From NCBI GenBank assembly GCA_050701115.1, contig JBOHER010000110.1, positions 1-7,749 on the forward strand: a stretch of 7,749 nucleotides of DNA. Direction: 5' to 3'. Below, piece after piece: positions 6,363 through 7,749 of this stretch (its first letter is position 1; each line of letters begins with the position of its first letter). This DNA is from JBOHER01 sp050701115. Lineage in GTDB: Bacteria; Actinomycetota; Actinomycetes; Mycobacteriales; Pseudonocardiaceae. Under the pieces are notes generated by a model. The model was not told where the DNA came from. It searched no databases and was given only the letters and a program-made list of their open reading frames with translations. A program made the position numbers and the translations under genes.

Positions 6363-7543
6363 GGACAGTCACCGTCGTCGGCGCGTCCCTTGCCGGACTG
6401 CGCTCGGTGGAGCAACTTCGGCTGCAGGGCTACGACGGTCGTGTCGTCGTGATCGGCGAGGAACCGCACCGTCCGTATGACCGGCCCCCACTGTCCAAGG
6501 CATTCCTTGCGGGGACCGTGCCTGCCGACGAACTGGCGCTGGTCGAGACGGACGACCAGGACGATCTCGCCGCCCAGTGGCGGCTGGGCGTCCGGGCCGA
6601 GCATCTGGATGTCGCCGCGGGCGTGATCACATTGTCCAACGGCGAGGAGATCGCAACCGATGGCGTCGTGATCGCCACCGGGGGCAGGCCCAAGATGTTG
6701 CCCGGTTGCGAGTACCTGGACGGTGTGCACACCCTACGCACGATCGAGGACGCGATCGCGCTGCGCGCCGAACTGGCCGGTGGGGCAAGCACCGTGGTGG
6801 TGGTCGGTGCGGGTTGGATCGGCGCCGAGGTCGCCTCCACCTGCCGCGAGCTCGGCCTGCGGGTCACCATCGTCGAAGCGGTGCGGGCGCCGCTCGCTCG
6901 AACGCTCGGGATGGAAATGGCAGCGGTATGCACCGCCCTGCACGTGGACCACGACGTCGCGCTGCGATGCGGAGTCGGGGTCGCGGCGTTCACCAGCGCC
7001 CCGCACTCCGGCGGCCACCGCGTCACCGGCGTAGTACTCGAGGACGGCACGCGACTTCCTGCCGATGTGGTCGTTGTCGGAGCGGGCATGCGACCCGCCA
7101 CCGACTGGCTCGCCGGGTCGCGCATCGACGTCGACAACGGCGTCCGGTGCGACCCTGGGTGCGTCACCCGGGTGCCATCAGTCGTGGCCGTCGGCGACGT
7201 GTCCAGGTACCAGTCCCATACCGGCCACTATGTGCGTCACGAACACTGGACCAACGCCGCAGAGCAGCCCGCGACCGCGATCCGCAACCTCCTCGCCGGT
7301 AGCACGATCGACCATTACCGACCGTCCGGATACGTGTGGTCCGACCAGTACGGGCTTCGGTTGCAGTTCGCCGGCCACACCGAAGGGGCCGACGAGGTCG
7401 AGGTGATCGACGGTTCCCCCGACGACCGCAAGTTCATTGCCGCCTACCGCCGCAACGGCAGCACGATAGGAGTACTGGCCATGAACAACGCCAAGCTCTT
7501 CACCCGGATGCGCAGGCAACTGGCGAGTCCGATTGCCTCCTGA
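6359..7543 (+). CDS. NADH:ferredoxin reductase, FAD-dependent (BphA4/putidaredoxin reductase type)
   Basis: A 394-residue flavoprotein that passes electrons from NAD(P)H to the adjacent Rieske ferredoxin. The FAD-binding motif is GASLAG (8-13), with Ser in the third position as is common in actinobacterial members. The DRPPLSK motif (41-47) follows. The second nucleotide fold has GAGWIG (150-155), with Glu173 ending the next strand, which favours NADH. ATGGRP (106-111) and VAVGD (276-280) complete the FAD site. The C-terminal region has RHEHWTNA (293-300) and VWSDQYGLRLQF (326-337), typical of oxygenase-coupled reductases. The start overlaps the ferredoxin stop by four bases. Length is normal and nothing is missing. 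It probably works with a Rieske oxygenase encoded outside the window. Confidence 0.93.
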   Translation: MRTVTVVGASLAGLRSVEQLRLQGYDGRVVVIGEEPHRPYDRPPLSKAFLAGTVPADELALVETDDQDDLAAQWRLGVRAEHLDVAAGVITLSNGEEIATDGVVIATGGRPKMLPGCEYLDGVHTLRTIEDAIALRAELAGGASTVVVVGAGWIGAEVASTCRELGLRVTIVEAVRAPLARTLGMEMAAVCTALHVDHDVALRCGVGVAAFTSAPHSGGHRVTGVVLEDGTRLPADVVVVGAGMRPATDWLAGSRIDVDNGVRCDPGCVTRVPSVVAVGDVSRYQSHTGHYVRHEHWTNAAEQPATAIRNLLAGSTIDHYRPSGYVWSDQYGLRLQFAGHTEGADEVEVIDGSPDDRKFIAAYRRNGSTIGVLAMNNAKLFTRMRRQLASPIAS

Positions 7544-7556
7544 CCCTTCGCCCACA

Positions 7557-7607
7557 AGCGCAATCTCGTGAGTGTTTCGCGGGGTCGGTTTTGGATTGCG
7601 CTCACGA
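7557..7607. repeat. Two interleaved inverted repeats after the reductase gene
   Basis: AGCGCAATC (7557-7565) is repeated in inverse as GATTGCGCT (7594-7602). TCGTGAG (7566-7572) is repeated in inverse as CTCACGA (7601-7607). The order is A-B...A'-B' rather than nested, so the two pairings cross, and they share two bases of the right arm. There is no T tract, so a simple intrinsic terminator is not supported. It could be a dispersed intergenic repeat, an RNA structure or a binding site. Confidence 0.6.
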
Positions 7608-7749
7608 TGCCACTTTTGGGTAATCTGCGCTGACAAACAGGACCTCGAGGCGCTGGTCCGGCGTGCGCAGGCCGAGCAGGGCCGGATCGCCGCGGAGATG
7701 CACTCCCGCGGGATGATGGCCACCTTCGGCTACGCCGGCCTGGACAAGC
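7572..7749 (+). CDS. DUF222-like (HNH endonuclease family) N-terminal fragment, partial at right edge
   Basis: An open frame continues off the right edge. From 7641 it reads DLEALVRRAQAEQGRIAAEM, followed by HSRGMMATFGYAGLDK. This resembles the first helices of DUF222 proteins, which in high-GC actinobacteria are often fused to a C-terminal HNH nuclease domain and occur in many copies. The start is unclear. The frame opens after a TGA at 7569-7571, and the only upstream starts are GTG (7572) and TTG (7596), neither with a good ribosome binding site. The residues before 7641 do not look like a normal N-terminus and overlap the inverted repeats. It may therefore be a degraded copy. No functional link to the catabolic genes is apparent. 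Confidence 0.5.
   Translation, partial: MFRGVGFGLRSRCHFWVICADKQDLEALVRRAQAEQGRIAAEMHSRGMMATFGYAGLDK

Noticed and set aside
1..7749. tRNA, rRNA, CRISPR array, insertion sequence or prophage genes
   Set aside because: None is visible by eye. There are no regularly spaced repeats, no transposase or integrase motifs, and no cloverleaf-like segments in the gaps.

Overview
High-GC actinobacterial DNA. The lineage call rests on a mycothiol-dependent formaldehyde dehydrogenase, pervasive G/C at third codon positions, frequent GTG/TTG starts, and a DUF222-like fragment at the right edge. Pseudonocardiaceae (Amycolatopsis-like) is my best guess, but the sequence does not prove it.

Layout. Four genes lie head to tail on the minus strand, in transcription order: glyA (4899-3616), mscR-type S-(hydroxymethyl)mycothiol dehydrogenase (3582-2497), a metallo-beta-lactamase-fold hydrolase (2482-1841), and a dimethylglycine-oxidase-like flavoprotein (1773 to beyond base 1, truncated by the window edge). 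An IclR-family regulator (5887-5117) is also on the minus strand. It is separated from glyA by a 16-bp perfect hairpin terminator and the glyA promoter region. Divergent from iclR on the plus strand are a Rieske ferredoxin (6021-6362) and an NADH:ferredoxin reductase (6359-7543) that overlap by four bases. After a short stretch with overlapping inverted repeats, the beginning of a DUF222-like reading frame runs off the right edge.

Function (inference from families and context). The genes fit oxidative N-demethylation of a methylated amine such as glycine betaine. A Rieske oxygenase, absent from this window, would be fed by the ferredoxin and reductase and would release free formaldehyde. The mycothiol dehydrogenase and the MBL hydrolase would oxidise that formaldehyde to formate. 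The dimethylglycine-oxidase-like enzyme would take dimethylglycine to sarcosine and pass the one-carbon unit to tetrahydrofolate. GlyA would combine methylene-THF with glycine to give serine.

Regulation. The most notable non-coding signal is a shared operator-like architecture. The glyA and Rieske promoter regions each carry a 36-bp block bounded by GTTGCG and CGCAAC. A 17-bp element, GTTGCGYWATRVGAAAC, occurs upstream of glyA, upstream of the Rieske gene, and across the iclR start codon. iclR also has a good promoter placed so that its transcript would begin at or next to the ATG (leaderless). Together these suggest one IclR regulon covering both arms and its own gene.
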